This document shows positions 53,224 through 62,434 of a DNA stretch of 64,000 nucleotides, piece by piece (position 1 is the first letter of the stretch; each line of letters opens with the position of its first letter). The DNA is from Microbacterium sp. SS28. GTDB taxonomy: Bacteria; Actinomycetota; Actinomycetes; Actinomycetales; Microbacteriaceae. The position numbers and the translations under genes are program-made. The stretch spans positions 1 through 64,000 of the forward strand of contig NZ_JAKWJP010000006.1 in assembly GCF_022761035.1 (NCBI RefSeq), in the 5' to 3' direction. The notes under the pieces are model-generated. The model had not been told where the DNA came from. It saw only the letters and a program-made list of their open reading frames with translations, and searched no databases.

Positions 53224-55899
53224 TCAGTCCCGTCCTGTCAGGCCCCAGGCATCCTCATCGCCGTCGCTCTCGACCACCGGATAGCCCTCGTACTGCGACT
53301 CTACGGCGTCCGGGTCGTAGTCGATGGGTGCAGGAGGGGACGGGGATGCCGCGGGGGCGGCATCCGGGACATCCTCGCCACGCAGCCGTGCGAGCACCTC
53401 GGGGAGCTGCTCGGCGGTCACGAGCACGTCGCGCGCCTTGGATCCCTCGGAGGGCCCGACGATCTCGCGGGACTCGAGCAGGTCCATGAGACGGCCGGCC
53501 TTCGCGAAGCCGACGCGGAGCTTGCGCTGGAGCATCGAGGTCGAGCCGAACTGCGTCGAGATGATCTGCTCGGCCGCGGCCAGGAGCAGGTCGAGGTCAT
53601 CGCCGATGTCAGCGTCGATCTGCTTCTTCTCGGCCTCGGCCGCGACGTCTTCGCGGTACTCGGGGCGCGCCTGCTGCGTGACGTGCTTGACGACCTTCTC
53701 GATCTCGACCTCGCTGACCCACGCGCCCTGCACGCGCAGCGCCTTGGACGCGCCCATCGGCAGGAAGAGGCCGTCGCCCTGGCCGATGAGCCGGTCGGCG
53801 CCGGGCTGGTCGAGGATGACGCGGGAGTCCGTGACGCTCGTCACGGCGAACGCCAGGCGCGACGGGACGTTGGCCTTGATGAGACCCGTCACGACGTCGA
53901 CCGACGGACGCTGCGTCGCGAGCACGAGGTGGATGCCGCTCGCGCGGGCGAGCTGAGTGATGCGCACGATCGAGTCCTCGACGTCGCGCGGCGCGACCAT
54001 CATGAGGTCCGCGAGCTCGTCGACCACGACGAGGAGGTACGGGTAGGGCTTGAGCACGCGCTGGCTGCCGGGCGGCAGGTTGACCTCTCCCGCGACGACA
54101 GCGCGGTTGAAGTCGTCGATGTGGCGGAAGCCGAACGACGCGAGGTCGTCGTACCGCATGTCCATCTCCTTCACGACCCACTGGAGCGCCTCGGCGGCCT
54201 TCTTGGGGTTCGTGATGATGGGCGTGATCAGGTGCGGCACGCCCGCGTAGGAGGTGAGCTCGACGCGCTTGGGGTCGATGAGCACCATGCGCACGTCGGC
54301 GGGCTTCGCGCGCATGAGCAGGCTCGTGATCATCGAGTTGACGAAGCTCGACTTGCCCGAGCCCGTCGAGCCCGCGACCAGGAGGTGCGGCATCTTGGCG
54401 AGGTTCGCCACGACGTAGCCGCCGCCGACGTCCTTGCCGACACCGATCGTCATGGGGTGGGTGGCCTGCTGCGCGACGGGCGAGCGGAGGATGTCGCCGA
54501 GCGTCACGATCTCGCGGTCGGCGTTGGGGATCTCGACGCCGATGGCGCTCTTGCCCGGGATGGGGGCGAGGATGCGCACCTCGTTGGAGGCGACGGCGTA
54601 GGCGATGTTGTTCTGGAGCGCCGTGATCCGCTCGACCTTGACGCCGTGGCCGACCTCGATCTCGTACTGCGTGACTGTCGGACCGCGAGAGAAGCCCGTC
54701 ACGCGCGCGTCCACCTGGAACTGCGAGAGGACGCTCGTGATGGCGCGCACGACTTCGTCGTTGGCGGCGGAGCGCGCCTTGTGCGGGGTGCCCGCGGCGA
54801 GCGCGTTGACCGACGGGAGCCGGTACGGCAGGGCCGGCGCGTCGTGCGGCGCGTCGAACCCGATGCCCGACAGACCGGGAAGCTCGTCGTCCGCTCCCCC
54901 GTCGTCGTCGCGCAGCGACGTGTCGGGACGCGCGCCGTGCGGCGTCGCGGCGGCCGGCACGATGATCTCGGTCAGCGCGTCCGGCTCGACGACAGCGGGC
55001 GTCGGCGTCGTGAGCGCCTGCTCGAAGCCGCCCTGCGATGACCCGGGTGGAAGCAGCTCGGTGAGGTCCTGCGATCCGATCCCGCCGTCCGGGTCCTCTT
55101 CGCGACCCGTCCGGTTGCGTCGCCACCACGGCAGCGAGGGGTCGGCCGTCTCGTCGGTCGAAGGCGCCGCGGCGGCCTTCTCGCCCGGCTCGGCGCGCTC
55201 CTCGCCGAACATCCACGCGTACAGATCGCCGAGACGGCGACCGATGCGGTTGGGCGGAGTCTTCGTCAGGATCAGGATGCTGAGCAGCGACAGGATGCCG
55301 AGCACGATGCATGCGCCGACCTGTGTCAGGAGCAGCGCGAGGGGCTCGCCGACCATCCAGCCGAGCACGCCGCCGGCCTCGCTCAGCGCAGGAAGGCCCT
55401 TACTCGGCTGCGGCCTCCCGCCCAGGACGTGGCAGAAGCCCGCGAGCGTGAGGACGAAGAGCCCGAAGCCGATCCCGATGCGCCCGTTGTCATGGACGGA
55501 CGACGGATGCCGGAACAGCCACCCAGCGAGCAGCATGAGCAGCACCGGGAGGACGAACGAGACGCGACCGACGAGGCCGCCCGCCGAGTAGGCGCTGATG
55601 GTGCCTGCGACCTCGGAGCCGATGAAGAACCACTCGACGACGGCGCCCGCGATCGCGAGCAGGACGAGCAGGAACGGGAAGCCGTCGCGACGCTGCTCCT
55701 TCTCGAGCGTCTCGGGCCCGAACGCGCGGAAGAGCCCGCCGGTCGCATGGGCGAGGCCGAGCCACGCGCGGACCGCGACGGGCGGCTTCTGCTGCTCGCC
55801 GACGTACTGCTTGGGGGTGGGCGCGGGCTTCCGTGCACGCGACGTAGACCCCTTCGCGGGCGCGCGACCGTTCGCGGTCGGGCTGGAACTCCTGGCCAT
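53224..55899 (-). CDS. ftsK: DNA translocase FtsK
   Basis: This 891-residue translocase moves chromosomal DNA through the closing septum. It has a basic N-terminus, four membrane spans (about 65-205), an acidic linker of about 150 residues, the motor domain with Walker A VAGSTGSGKSS and Walker B LLVVVDELADLM, and the gamma winged-helix domain (STSMLQRKLRVGFAKAGRLM) for KOPS reading. The ATG at 55897-55899 is chosen; a GTG three codons upstream is possible. Confidence 0.96.
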   Translation of the reverse strand: MARSSSPTANGRAPAKGSTSRARKPAPTPKQYVGEQQKPPVAVRAWLGLAHATGGLFRAFGPETLEKEQRRDGFPFLLVLLAIAGAVVEWFFIGSEVAGTISAYSAGGLVGRVSFVLPVLLMLLAGWLFRHPSSVHDNGRIGIGFGLFVLTLAGFCHVLGGRPQPSKGLPALSEAGGVLGWMVGEPLALLLTQVGACIVLGILSLLSILILTKTPPNRIGRRLGDLYAWMFGEERAEPGEKAAAAPSTDETADPSLPWWRRNRTGREEDPDGGIGSQDLTELLPPGSSQGGFEQALTTPTPAVVEPDALTEIIVPAAATPHGARPDTSLRDDDGGADDELPGLSGIGFDAPHDAPALPYRLPSVNALAAGTPHKARSAANDEVVRAITSVLSQFQVDARVTGFSRGPTVTQYEIEVGHGVKVERITALQNNIAYAVASNEVRILAPIPGKSAIGVEIPNADREIVTLGDILRSPVAQQATHPMTIGVGKDVGGGYVVANLAKMPHLLVAGSTGSGKSSFVNSMITSLLMRAKPADVRMVLIDPKRVELTSYAGVPHLITPIITNPKKAAEALQWVVKEMDMRYDDLASFGFRHIDDFNRAVVAGEVNLPPGSQRVLKPYPYLLVVVDELADLMMVAPRDVEDSIVRITQLARASGIHLVLATQRPSVDVVTGLIKANVPSRLAFAVTSVTDSRVILDQPGADRLIGQGDGLFLPMGASKALRVQGAWVSEVEIEKVVKHVTQQARPEYREDVAAEAEKKQIDADIGDDLDLLLAAAEQIISTQFGSTSMLQRKLRVGFAKAGRLMDLLESREIVGPSEGSKARDVLVTAEQLPEVLARLRGEDVPDAAPAASPSPPAPIDYDPDAVESQYEGYPVVESDGDEDAWGLTGRD

Positions 55900-55950
55900 G
55901 CCTTCCACGGTACGGCGAGCCGCCGACTTCCGCTGGGAACGACGCGACCC

Positions 55951-56445
55951 TCAGCGCAGGCGCTTGACCATCGTGTCGCGCCCGATGCCGCTCTGCGTCA
56001 CGGCGAATCCTTCGCTGCGGTACAGCGTCGCGGCGAAGTTGTCGCGCTCGACGCTGAGGCTCAGCCTCGCGTAGCCCTGCGCCCGCGCCTCGTCGCACAG
56101 GCGCTGCAGCAGCATCCGCCCCACGCCGTGCGCGCGCCAGATGGGCCGCACGCCGATGATGAGCTCAGGCACGCCTGTGCCGACGTAGCCGTGTCCGGGA
56201 TCGCTGCGGGGCAGCATCCGGTACCAGGCGGCCCCCATCGGCTGGCCGTTCGCGTCCACGGCGATGAATCCCGTGTCGCCCGGGCGCATCCACCCCGCGA
56301 TGTAGCGACGGTGGTCGTCGCTCGTGAGCACCTCGTGCCGGGGACGCGCTCCTCCACGCCGCCAGTTGGCGGCCTCGACGACCATGTCGCCGAGGAACGC
56401 GCCGTCCGCCTGTGTGGCAGGGCGGATCTGGAACGCAGAGGGCAT
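55951..56445 (-). CDS. GNAT family N-acetyltransferase
   Basis: This 164-residue protein has the GNAT core, with the acetyl-CoA loop in WRAHGVGRMLLQRLCDEA and a C-terminal FAATLYRSEGFA. The substrate is unknown. It lies between rnj and ftsK on the same strand with short gaps (44 and 51 bp), so it is probably co-transcribed. Confidence 0.88.
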   Translation of the reverse strand: MPSAFQIRPATQADGAFLGDMVVEAANWRRGGARPRHEVLTSDDHRRYIAGWMRPGDTGFIAVDANGQPMGAAWYRMLPRSDPGHGYVGTGVPELIIGVRPIWRAHGVGRMLLQRLCDEARAQGYARLSLSVERDNFAATLYRSEGFAVTQSGIGRDTMVKRLR

Positions 56446-56489
56446 GCTCGGAGTTTACCGAGCGCCCGGAACGCGCCGTGTCGCCGGTG

Positions 56490-58166
56490 TTACGCCTCGA
56501 TGACGAGCGGCACGATCATGGGCCGGCGACGCAGCGACTGGTTGACCCAGCGCCCGATGGTGCGGCGCACGATCTGCGACAGCGCGTGCTGGTCGCGCAC
56601 GCCCGAATGGGCCGCCTCGGCCAGCGCGGCCGCGATCTTGGGCTTGACGCTCTCGAACACCGCGTCGTCCTCGGCGAAGCCGCGCGCGTGGATCTCGGGA
56701 CCCGAGATGATCTTGCCGGTCGACGCGTCCACGACGACGATGACCGAGATGAAGCCCTCTTCACCGAGGATCCGGCGGTCCTTGAGATCGGCATCCGTGA
56801 TCTCGCCGACGGTCGATCCGTCGACGTAGACGAAGCCGATGTCGAGCTGGCCGACGACCCGCGCCGTGCCGTCGCGCAGGTCGACGACTGTGCCGTTCTC
56901 GGCGATGATCGTGCGGTCCTCCGGGATTCCGGTGTCCTGCGCGAGGCGCGCATTGGCCATGAGGTGGCGGTACTCGCCGTGCACGGGCAGGACGTTGCGC
57001 GGCTTGAGGATGTTGTAGCAGTACAGCAGCTCGCCCGCGGCGGCGTGGCCCGAGACGTGCACCTTGGCGTTGCCCTTGTGCACGACGTTCGCGCCGAGCT
57101 TGGTGAGCCCGTCGATGACGCGGTAGATGGCGGTCTCATTGCCCGGGATGAGGCTCGACGCGAGGATCACGGTGTCGCCGGGCCCCGGCTCGATCTCGTG
57201 GTCGAGGTTGGCCATGCGGCTCAGGACCGCCATCGGCTCGCCCTGCGACCCCGTCGACATGTAGACGATCTGGTCGTCGGGCAGGTCGCGCGCCTTCTTG
57301 TAATCGATGAAGACGCCCTCGGGCACGTGCAGGTAGCCGAGGTCTTCGGCGATCGTCATGTTGCGCACCATGCTGCGGCCGAGCAGCGCGACGCGGCGCC
57401 CGTGGGCCGCCGCGGCATCCAGCACCTGCTGGACGCGGTGGATGTGACTCGAGAAGCTCGCGACGATGACGCGGCGCGGCGCCTTGCCGATGACCTGGTC
57501 GAGTACGGGCCCGATCGAGCGCTCGAGCGGCGTGAAGCCGGGCACGTCGGCGTTCGTCGAGTCGACGAGGAACAGGTCGACCCCCTCTTCGCCGAGGCGT
57601 CCGAACGCGCGCAGGTCGGTGAGGCGGCCGTCGAGCGGCAGCTGGTCCATCTTGAAGTCGCCGGTCGCGAGCGCGAGGCCCGCGGGCGTGCGGATCGCGA
57701 CGGCGAGCGCGTCGGGGATGGAGTGGTTCACGGCGACGAACTCGAGGTCGAAGGGCGCCAGGCGCTCCTGCTGCCCCTCCTTCACCGTGAGGGTGAAGGG
57801 CCGGATGCGGTGCTCCTTGAGCTTCGCCTCGACCAGCGCGAGGGTCAGCCCCGAGCCGATGAGCGGGATGTCGGGCTTGAGCCGCAGCAGATACGGAACG
57901 GCCCCGATGTGGTCTTCGTGGCCGTGCGTCAGGACGACGCCCACGACGTCGTCGAGCCGCTTCTTGATGGGCTCAAAGTCGGGGAGGATCAGGTCGACGC
58001 CGGGCTGGTGCTCCTCGGGGAAGAGGACGCCGCAGTCGACGATGAGCAGCTTGCCCTCGTACTCGAAGACCGTCATGTTGCGACCGACCTCGCCGAGGCC
58101 GCCGAGCGGGGTCACCCGCAGGGTGCCCTGCTCGAGTGCGGGCGGGTCGTACAAGGTGCTGGGCAT
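56490..58166 (-). CDS. rnj: Ribonuclease J
   Basis: This 558-residue metallo-beta-lactamase/beta-CASP ribonuclease has 5'-exo and endo activity in mRNA decay and rRNA maturation. The zinc ligands are in LTHGHEDHIGAVPY and ATGDFKMD; the beta-CASP region includes STNADVPG and VHVSGHAAAGEL. The start and length fit the family. dapA is upstream on the same strand, the conserved dapA-rnj order. Confidence 0.96.
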   Translation of the reverse strand: MPSTLYDPPALEQGTLRVTPLGGLGEVGRNMTVFEYEGKLLIVDCGVLFPEEHQPGVDLILPDFEPIKKRLDDVVGVVLTHGHEDHIGAVPYLLRLKPDIPLIGSGLTLALVEAKLKEHRIRPFTLTVKEGQQERLAPFDLEFVAVNHSIPDALAVAIRTPAGLALATGDFKMDQLPLDGRLTDLRAFGRLGEEGVDLFLVDSTNADVPGFTPLERSIGPVLDQVIGKAPRRVIVASFSSHIHRVQQVLDAAAAHGRRVALLGRSMVRNMTIAEDLGYLHVPEGVFIDYKKARDLPDDQIVYMSTGSQGEPMAVLSRMANLDHEIEPGPGDTVILASSLIPGNETAIYRVIDGLTKLGANVVHKGNAKVHVSGHAAAGELLYCYNILKPRNVLPVHGEYRHLMANARLAQDTGIPEDRTIIAENGTVVDLRDGTARVVGQLDIGFVYVDGSTVGEITDADLKDRRILGEEGFISVIVVVDASTGKIISGPEIHARGFAEDDAVFESVKPKIAAALAEAAHSGVRDQHALSQIVRRTIGRWVNQSLRRRPMIVPLVIEA

Positions 58167-58247
58167 GTCAGCCTTCTTCCGGATGCTGAGGCGCAGGCCT
58201 CGCGGATGTCGATGCGGCGCGCCGATCCCTGGGTGCGCCGGCGGATC

Positions 58248-59225
58248 TCACCTCGTCGTGCCCGAGACCTTGGGCAGCGCGCCGCCGGCGGCGGCGTTGC
58301 GGTCGGGGCGGAAGTTCGAGAAGTCGACGCCGGGCACATCGCGCACGAGCGCGAGCTCGTCCTCGATCTTGGCGGCTTCCCACTCCTCCGGCCCGACGAG
58401 GGGCAGGCGCACGCGCGGGCTGCCGATGCGGCCGAGCCCGTGCAGGATGTACTTCGCCGAGACCGTGCCGGGGACGTGCGTCATGACGGCGCGGACGAGC
58501 GGCTCGAGCTGCTTGTGCGCGGCCGTCGCGGCGGTCAGGTCGCCCTTGTTGACGGCGTCCACGATGACGCGGTACGGCTGCGCCGCGATGTTGGCCGTGA
58601 CGCCGATGAGCCCCGTCGCGCCGATCGCGAGGTGCGGCAGCACGTTGGCGTCGTCGCCCGAGAAGTACATGAGGTCGGTCTGGTTGAGCACGCGGCTGAC
58701 CTCGCTGAAGTCGCCCTTGGCGTCCTTGATGGCGAGGATGTTGGGGTGCTTCGCGAGGCGCAGGATCGTCTCGTAGCGGATGGGCACGCCCGTGCGGCCC
58801 GGGATGTCGTAGAGGATGACGGGCAGATCGGTCGCGTCGGCGACGAGCCGGAAGTGCGTGAGGATGCCCGCCTGCGTCGGCTTGTTGTAGTACGGCGTGA
58901 CGATCATGATGCCGTCGGCGCCGACCTTCTCGCTCGCCTTGCAGAGCTCGATCGCGTGCGCCGTCTCGTTCGAGCCGCCGCCCGTGATGATGGCGGCGCG
59001 GCCCGCCGCGACATCCTTCCCGACCTCGACCAGCCGGATCTTCTCGGCGTCCGTCAGCGTGCTCGTCTCACCGGTCGTGCCTGTCACGACGATGCCGTCG
59101 GCTCCGTCGGTGATGACGTCGTCGATGTGCTTCTCGACCGCGGGCCAATCGACCTCGCCGTCGGCCGTCATGGGAGTGACGAGCGCGACGAGCACCTGAC
59201 CGAAGGGATTGCCCGAGTGCGTCAT
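58248..59225 (-). CDS. dapA: 4-hydroxy-tetrahydrodipicolinate synthase
   Basis: This 325-residue TIM barrel condenses pyruvate and aspartate semialdehyde, the first lysine/DAP-specific step. It has GTTGETSTL, the proton-relay tyrosine in TPYYNKPTQ, and the Schiff-base lysine in ILAIKDAKGD. Together with dapF it supplies meso-DAP or lysine for the wall. The ATG at 59223-59225 follows the SDR gene by about 30 bp. Confidence 0.97.
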   Translation of the reverse strand: MTHSGNPFGQVLVALVTPMTADGEVDWPAVEKHIDDVITDGADGIVVTGTTGETSTLTDAEKIRLVEVGKDVAAGRAAIITGGGSNETAHAIELCKASEKVGADGIMIVTPYYNKPTQAGILTHFRLVADATDLPVILYDIPGRTGVPIRYETILRLAKHPNILAIKDAKGDFSEVSRVLNQTDLMYFSGDDANVLPHLAIGATGLIGVTANIAAQPYRVIVDAVNKGDLTAATAAHKQLEPLVRAVMTHVPGTVSAKYILHGLGRIGSPRVRLPLVGPEEWEAAKIEDELALVRDVPGVDFSNFRPDRNAAAGGALPKVSGTTR

Positions 59226-59257
59226 GCTCCCAGGCTATCGGCTCGAAGGGCCCGGAT

Positions 59258-60022
59258 TCAGCGGCCCCGCTGGCCCAGCCGCGCCGACACGCGTGCGGGC
59301 AGGACCCGCACGACGCGCGTCAGGACCTTGTAGCGGACGGAGGGGATCGAGACGCCCTTGCCGCGGGCGGCGTCGCGCAGCGAATCGGCCACGACGTCCT
59401 GAGCCTGCAGCCACAGCCCGTCGGCGATGCCCTCCCTGCCCGGCTCGAGTCCCATCCGCTCGTGGAAGTTCGTGTGGGTGAAGCCGGGGCACACGGCCGT
59501 GACCGAGACGCCGCGCGGGCCGTACTCGGCGTTCGCCCAGCGGCTGAAGTCCACGAGCCAGCGCTTGCACGCGCCGTACGTCGAGCGCGGCATGAAGGCG
59601 GCGACGGATGCCACGTTGATGATGCGTCCGCGACCGCGCGCGAGCATCGGGGCGAGCGCCGCGTGCGTGAGGCGCATGGGCACCTCGACGTGCAGGGCGA
59701 GATGCCGCGCCTCGTCCTCGATGTCGTTGCGCGCGAACGCGAGCGGCAGCCCGAAGCCCGCGTTGTTCACGAGCAGGTCGACGGGACGCTGCGGATCGGC
59801 GACGCGCGCCTCGACCTTCTCGCGCTTGCGGGGCCGCAGCAGGTCGGCGGCGAGGACCTCGACCTGCCGTCCGTAGCTCCCGCGCAGCTCGGCCGCGCGC
59901 GCCTCGAGCGCCTCGCGGTCGCGCGCGACGAGCACGAGGTCGAAGCCTCGCATCGCGAGCTGGCGTGCGTACTCGGCGCCGAGGCCCGAGCTGGCACCCG
60001 TGATGAGGGCCGTCCGCGCCAT
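59258..60022 (-). CDS. Short-chain dehydrogenase/reductase
   Basis: This 254-residue classical SDR has the cofactor loop TALITGASSGLGAEYA, NNAGFG, and the catalytic Ser/Tyr/Lys set in NVASVAAFMPRSTYGACK. It uses NAD(P)H on an unknown alcohol or ketone. It is directly after thyX (3-bp gap) and before dapA, so it is probably co-transcribed. Confidence 0.92.
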   Translation of the reverse strand: MARTALITGASSGLGAEYARQLAMRGFDLVLVARDREALEARAAELRGSYGRQVEVLAADLLRPRKREKVEARVADPQRPVDLLVNNAGFGLPLAFARNDIEDEARHLALHVEVPMRLTHAALAPMLARGRGRIINVASVAAFMPRSTYGACKRWLVDFSRWANAEYGPRGVSVTAVCPGFTHTNFHERMGLEPGREGIADGLWLQAQDVVADSLRDAARGKGVSIPSVRYKVLTRVVRVLPARVSARLGQRGR

Positions 60023-60024
60023 TG

Positions 60025-60768
60025 TCAGGGGGCTACGCGCCCGTTGGCGTTGAAGGCGGCGTGGGTCAGCGGCATCCGCTCACGCCAGAACGTCTCCATC
60101 TTCTCGGCGCACATCTCGATCTCGCGCTGGGGGAAGGACGGGAAGTGCGTGCCCTCGACCTTCGTGCGCAGCGACAGGAAGTTCATGAGCGCGCGGGCGT
60201 TCATCGTGACGTACATCGACGAGTAGATGTTGAGCGGCAGGACGATGCGCGCGACCTCGCGCGCGACGCCGGCGGCCAGCATCCGCTGATATGCCTCGAA
60301 GGCGTGGACGGATGCCTCGCGCGTGGCTGCGTCGACGAGGGCGGACTGCTCCTCGGTGCCGGGGAGGAACTCGTACGCGCCCGGCTTGCCCACCTGCACG
60401 AGGTTGCGCTCGCGAGCCGGGACGTAGAAGACGGGGCGCAGCTCGCGGTAGCGGCCCGACTCCTCGTTGTAGGACGCGATGCGGTGGCGCATGAACTCGC
60501 GGAACACGAAGATCGGCGCCTGGATGTAGAACGTCATCGAGTTGTGCTCGAAGGGCGAGCCGTGGCGGTCGCGCATGAGGTAGTTGATGAGACCGCGGTC
60601 CTTGGCGCCTGCCTCGGTGCCCGCTGCCGCGTCGTCGAGCGTCTGCTCGCCCTGCGTCGAGACGCGGGCGGCGAACAGGACGTCCGAATCGGCGGCGCTC
60701 GCACGCACCATCTCGACCGTCACGTCGCTGCGGAACTCGATCTGGGGGGTCTCTGCGGCGTCGCTCAC
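60025..60768 (-). CDS. thyX: Flavin-dependent thymidylate synthase
   Basis: This 247-residue FAD enzyme makes dTMP from dUMP without ThyA chemistry. The ThyX signature is in MRHRIASYNEESGRY; further matches are SPFEHNSMTFYI and NARALMNFLSLR. The GTG at 60766-60768 lies 7 nt after a -10 TAGGGT, so the mRNA is probably leaderless; the longer open frame would place this promoter inside the gene. Confidence 0.96.
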   Translation of the reverse strand: MSDAAETPQIEFRSDVTVEMVRASAADSDVLFAARVSTQGEQTLDDAAAGTEAGAKDRGLINYLMRDRHGSPFEHNSMTFYIQAPIFVFREFMRHRIASYNEESGRYRELRPVFYVPARERNLVQVGKPGAYEFLPGTEEQSALVDAATREASVHAFEAYQRMLAAGVAREVARIVLPLNIYSSMYVTMNARALMNFLSLRTKVEGTHFPSFPQREIEMCAEKMETFWRERMPLTHAAFNANGRVAP

Positions 60769-60775
60769 GCCTGCC

Positions 60776-60781
60776 ACCCTA
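60776..60781 (-). promoter_or_regulatory. -10 box of thyX operon
   Basis: TAGGGT on the minus strand, 7 nt before the thyX GTG, with no ribosome site: a leaderless arrangement. Confidence 0.55.
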
Positions 60782-60882
60782 TCCGTGCGACGTCGGGTGC
60801 CTGTCCGTGGATCGGCGCGCGGATTTGTTACGACGGCTGCGTCATACAGAACGCGCACCGGATCCATTCAGTTGAAAAGGGT

Positions 60883-60888
60883 TAGGCT
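60883..60888 (+). promoter_or_regulatory. -10 box of thioredoxin-like gene
   Basis: TAGGCT lies 8 nt before the ATG at 60897. No ribosome site is visible, so the transcript is probably leaderless. Confidence 0.5.
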
Positions 60889-60896
60889 GATGGGCT

Positions 60897-61337
60897 ATGA
60901 CTCTCGTCGGCGCCCTGATCGTGCTCGCCGTCCTCCTGACGGCGACGATCGGGCTCGGCGCATACCTGCAGTGGCGGCAGAATCGCCCGCAGCGCGACAT
61001 CCCGCACGAAGTCGTCCAGCCCGAGCGTCTCGGGGCCGACGGGCTGGGTGCCACGGCGACGCTCCTGCAGTTCAGCACCGAGATGTGCGCACGCTGCCCC
61101 GGCGCGCATCGCACACTCGCGTCCGTCGCCGACGCGCACGACGGAGTGCGGCATCTCGACATCGATGTGACGCACCGCCCCGACATCGCGAAGCACTTCC
61201 ACGTCTTGCAGACGCCCACGACGCTGATCCTCGATCGCGACGGCGTCGTCCAGACGCGGTTCGGCGGTGCCCCGAACCGCGACGTGCTCGAACTCGAGCT
61301 GACCAGACTCACCGAGGAGGCGGCCGATGTCCGCTGA
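60897..61337 (+). CDS. Membrane-anchored thioredoxin-family protein
   Basis: This 146-residue protein has one N-terminal membrane span (about 3-24) and a thioredoxin fold. The active-site region is MCARCPGAH, a CxxC motif, with the cis-proline in LQTPTTLIL. It should act in thiol-disulfide exchange at the membrane, but which side the domain faces is not certain. Its stop lies inside the start of the DUF4395 gene (11-nt overlap), a common pairing. Confidence 0.87.
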   Translation: MTLVGALIVLAVLLTATIGLGAYLQWRQNRPQRDIPHEVVQPERLGADGLGATATLLQFSTEMCARCPGAHRTLASVADAHDGVRHLDIDVTHRPDIAKHFHVLQTPTTLILDRDGVVQTRFGGAPNRDVLELELTRLTEEAADVR

Positions 61338-61887
61338 GACACTTCACGCAGACGGCCTCGCGACGCCCGCCGGCGGGGTCGACCCGCGCGGCCTCCGCTT
61401 CGCGGCAGGGATCACTGCGCTCCTGCTCCTGCTCGATGTCCTCCTGGGGCTCACGGGCCTCTCAACGGCGCAGGCCGCAGACGGCACGTGGCTCATTGCG
61501 CAGGCCTCGATCGCCGAGCGCGTCGCCGACCCCGCATTCCTGCTCCTGCTCGTGACGGCTCTCCTGTTCCTGTGGGGCGTCCTCTCGCCGCGGACGGCGC
61601 CGTGGGGCGTCCTGTATCGCAAGGCCGTCCAGCCGCGCCTGGCTCCGCCTGCCGAGCTCGAGGACCCCCGGCCGCCGCGCTTCGCGCAGGGCGTCGGACT
61701 CTTCGTCGTGGCGATCGGCCTCGTGCTGCAGATCGCGGGCGTGCCGTGGGCCCTGCCCATCGCGGCCGGCGCCGCGTTCGTCGCGGCCTTCCTCAACGCG
61801 GCCTTCGGGCTGTGCCTGGGCTGCCAGCTGTACCTCCTGCTGCAGCGCATCGGCCTCGTCGGCCGCCGGCGCCCCCTCGCGGCCTGA
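61327..61887 (+). CDS. DUF4395 membrane protein
   Basis: This 186-residue protein has four membrane spans and the DUF4395 signature FLNAAFGLCLGCQLYLL near the C-terminus, with a cysteine pair (CLGC) that could accept electrons from the coupled thioredoxin. Function is unproven; the overlap with the thioredoxin gene suggests they form one redox module. Confidence 0.88.
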   Translation: MSAETLHADGLATPAGGVDPRGLRFAAGITALLLLLDVLLGLTGLSTAQAADGTWLIAQASIAERVADPAFLLLLVTALLFLWGVLSPRTAPWGVLYRKAVQPRLAPPAELEDPRPPRFAQGVGLFVVAIGLVLQIAGVPWALPIAAGAAFVAAFLNAAFGLCLGCQLYLLLQRIGLVGRRRPLAA

Positions 61888-61937
61888 AGCTCCCGCCGGA
61901 CGGTCGCTGCGCCGTTCCGCCATGTCGAGGCGGCCAT

Positions 61938-61943
61938 TAGGCT
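61938..61943 (+). promoter_or_regulatory. -10 box of osmC-like gene
   Basis: TAGGCT about 46 nt before the ATG at 61990. The transcript would have a leader of roughly 40 nt with a clear GGAGGAA ribosome site, unlike several leaderless neighbours. Confidence 0.5.
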
Positions 61944-61989
61944 GACGCGTGGGCCTCGACGGCCCGTCCGCGAGACACGGAGGAACACG

Positions 61990-62415
61990 ATGAGCGTTAC
62001 GAGCGAAGCAAGCACCTCCTGGAAGGGCAGCCTCACGGAAGGGTCCGGTGAGGTCGCACTCGAGAGCTCGAACCAGGGGCCCTTCGCCGTGAACTGGAAG
62101 GCCCGCAGCGAAGGCTCGACCTCGGTCACGACGCCCGAAGAGCTCGTCGCGGCGGCGCACTCGTCGTGCTTCAGCATGGCGCTCTCGAACGAGCTGACCC
62201 AGAACGGGACGCCGCCCGAGAGCATCGAGACGACGGCGTCGGTCACCTTCATCCCCGGCACCGGCATCACCGGGAGCCACCTCAACGTCGAAGCCGTCGT
62301 GCCGGGCCTGAGCCCCGAGGACTTCGCGACGATCGCCGAGAGCGCGAAGGCGAACTGCCCCGTCTCGAAGGCGCTCGCCGGGGTCGAGATCACCCTCGAG
62401 GCCTCGCTTGGCTGA
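61990..62415 (+). CDS. OsmC-family peroxiredoxin
   Basis: This 141-residue protein has the OsmC/OhrB fold. The two catalytic cysteines are in AAAHSSCFSMALS and KANCPVSKAL. It should detoxify organic hydroperoxides in the cytosol with thiol reductants. The ATG has GGAGGAA. The epimerase gene starts 20 bp downstream. Confidence 0.92.
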   Translation: MSVTSEASTSWKGSLTEGSGEVALESSNQGPFAVNWKARSEGSTSVTTPEELVAAAHSSCFSMALSNELTQNGTPPESIETTASVTFIPGTGITGSHLNVEAVVPGLSPEDFATIAESAKANCPVSKALAGVEITLEASLG

Positions 62416-62434
62416 CCCCTCGGGGGATGATCGG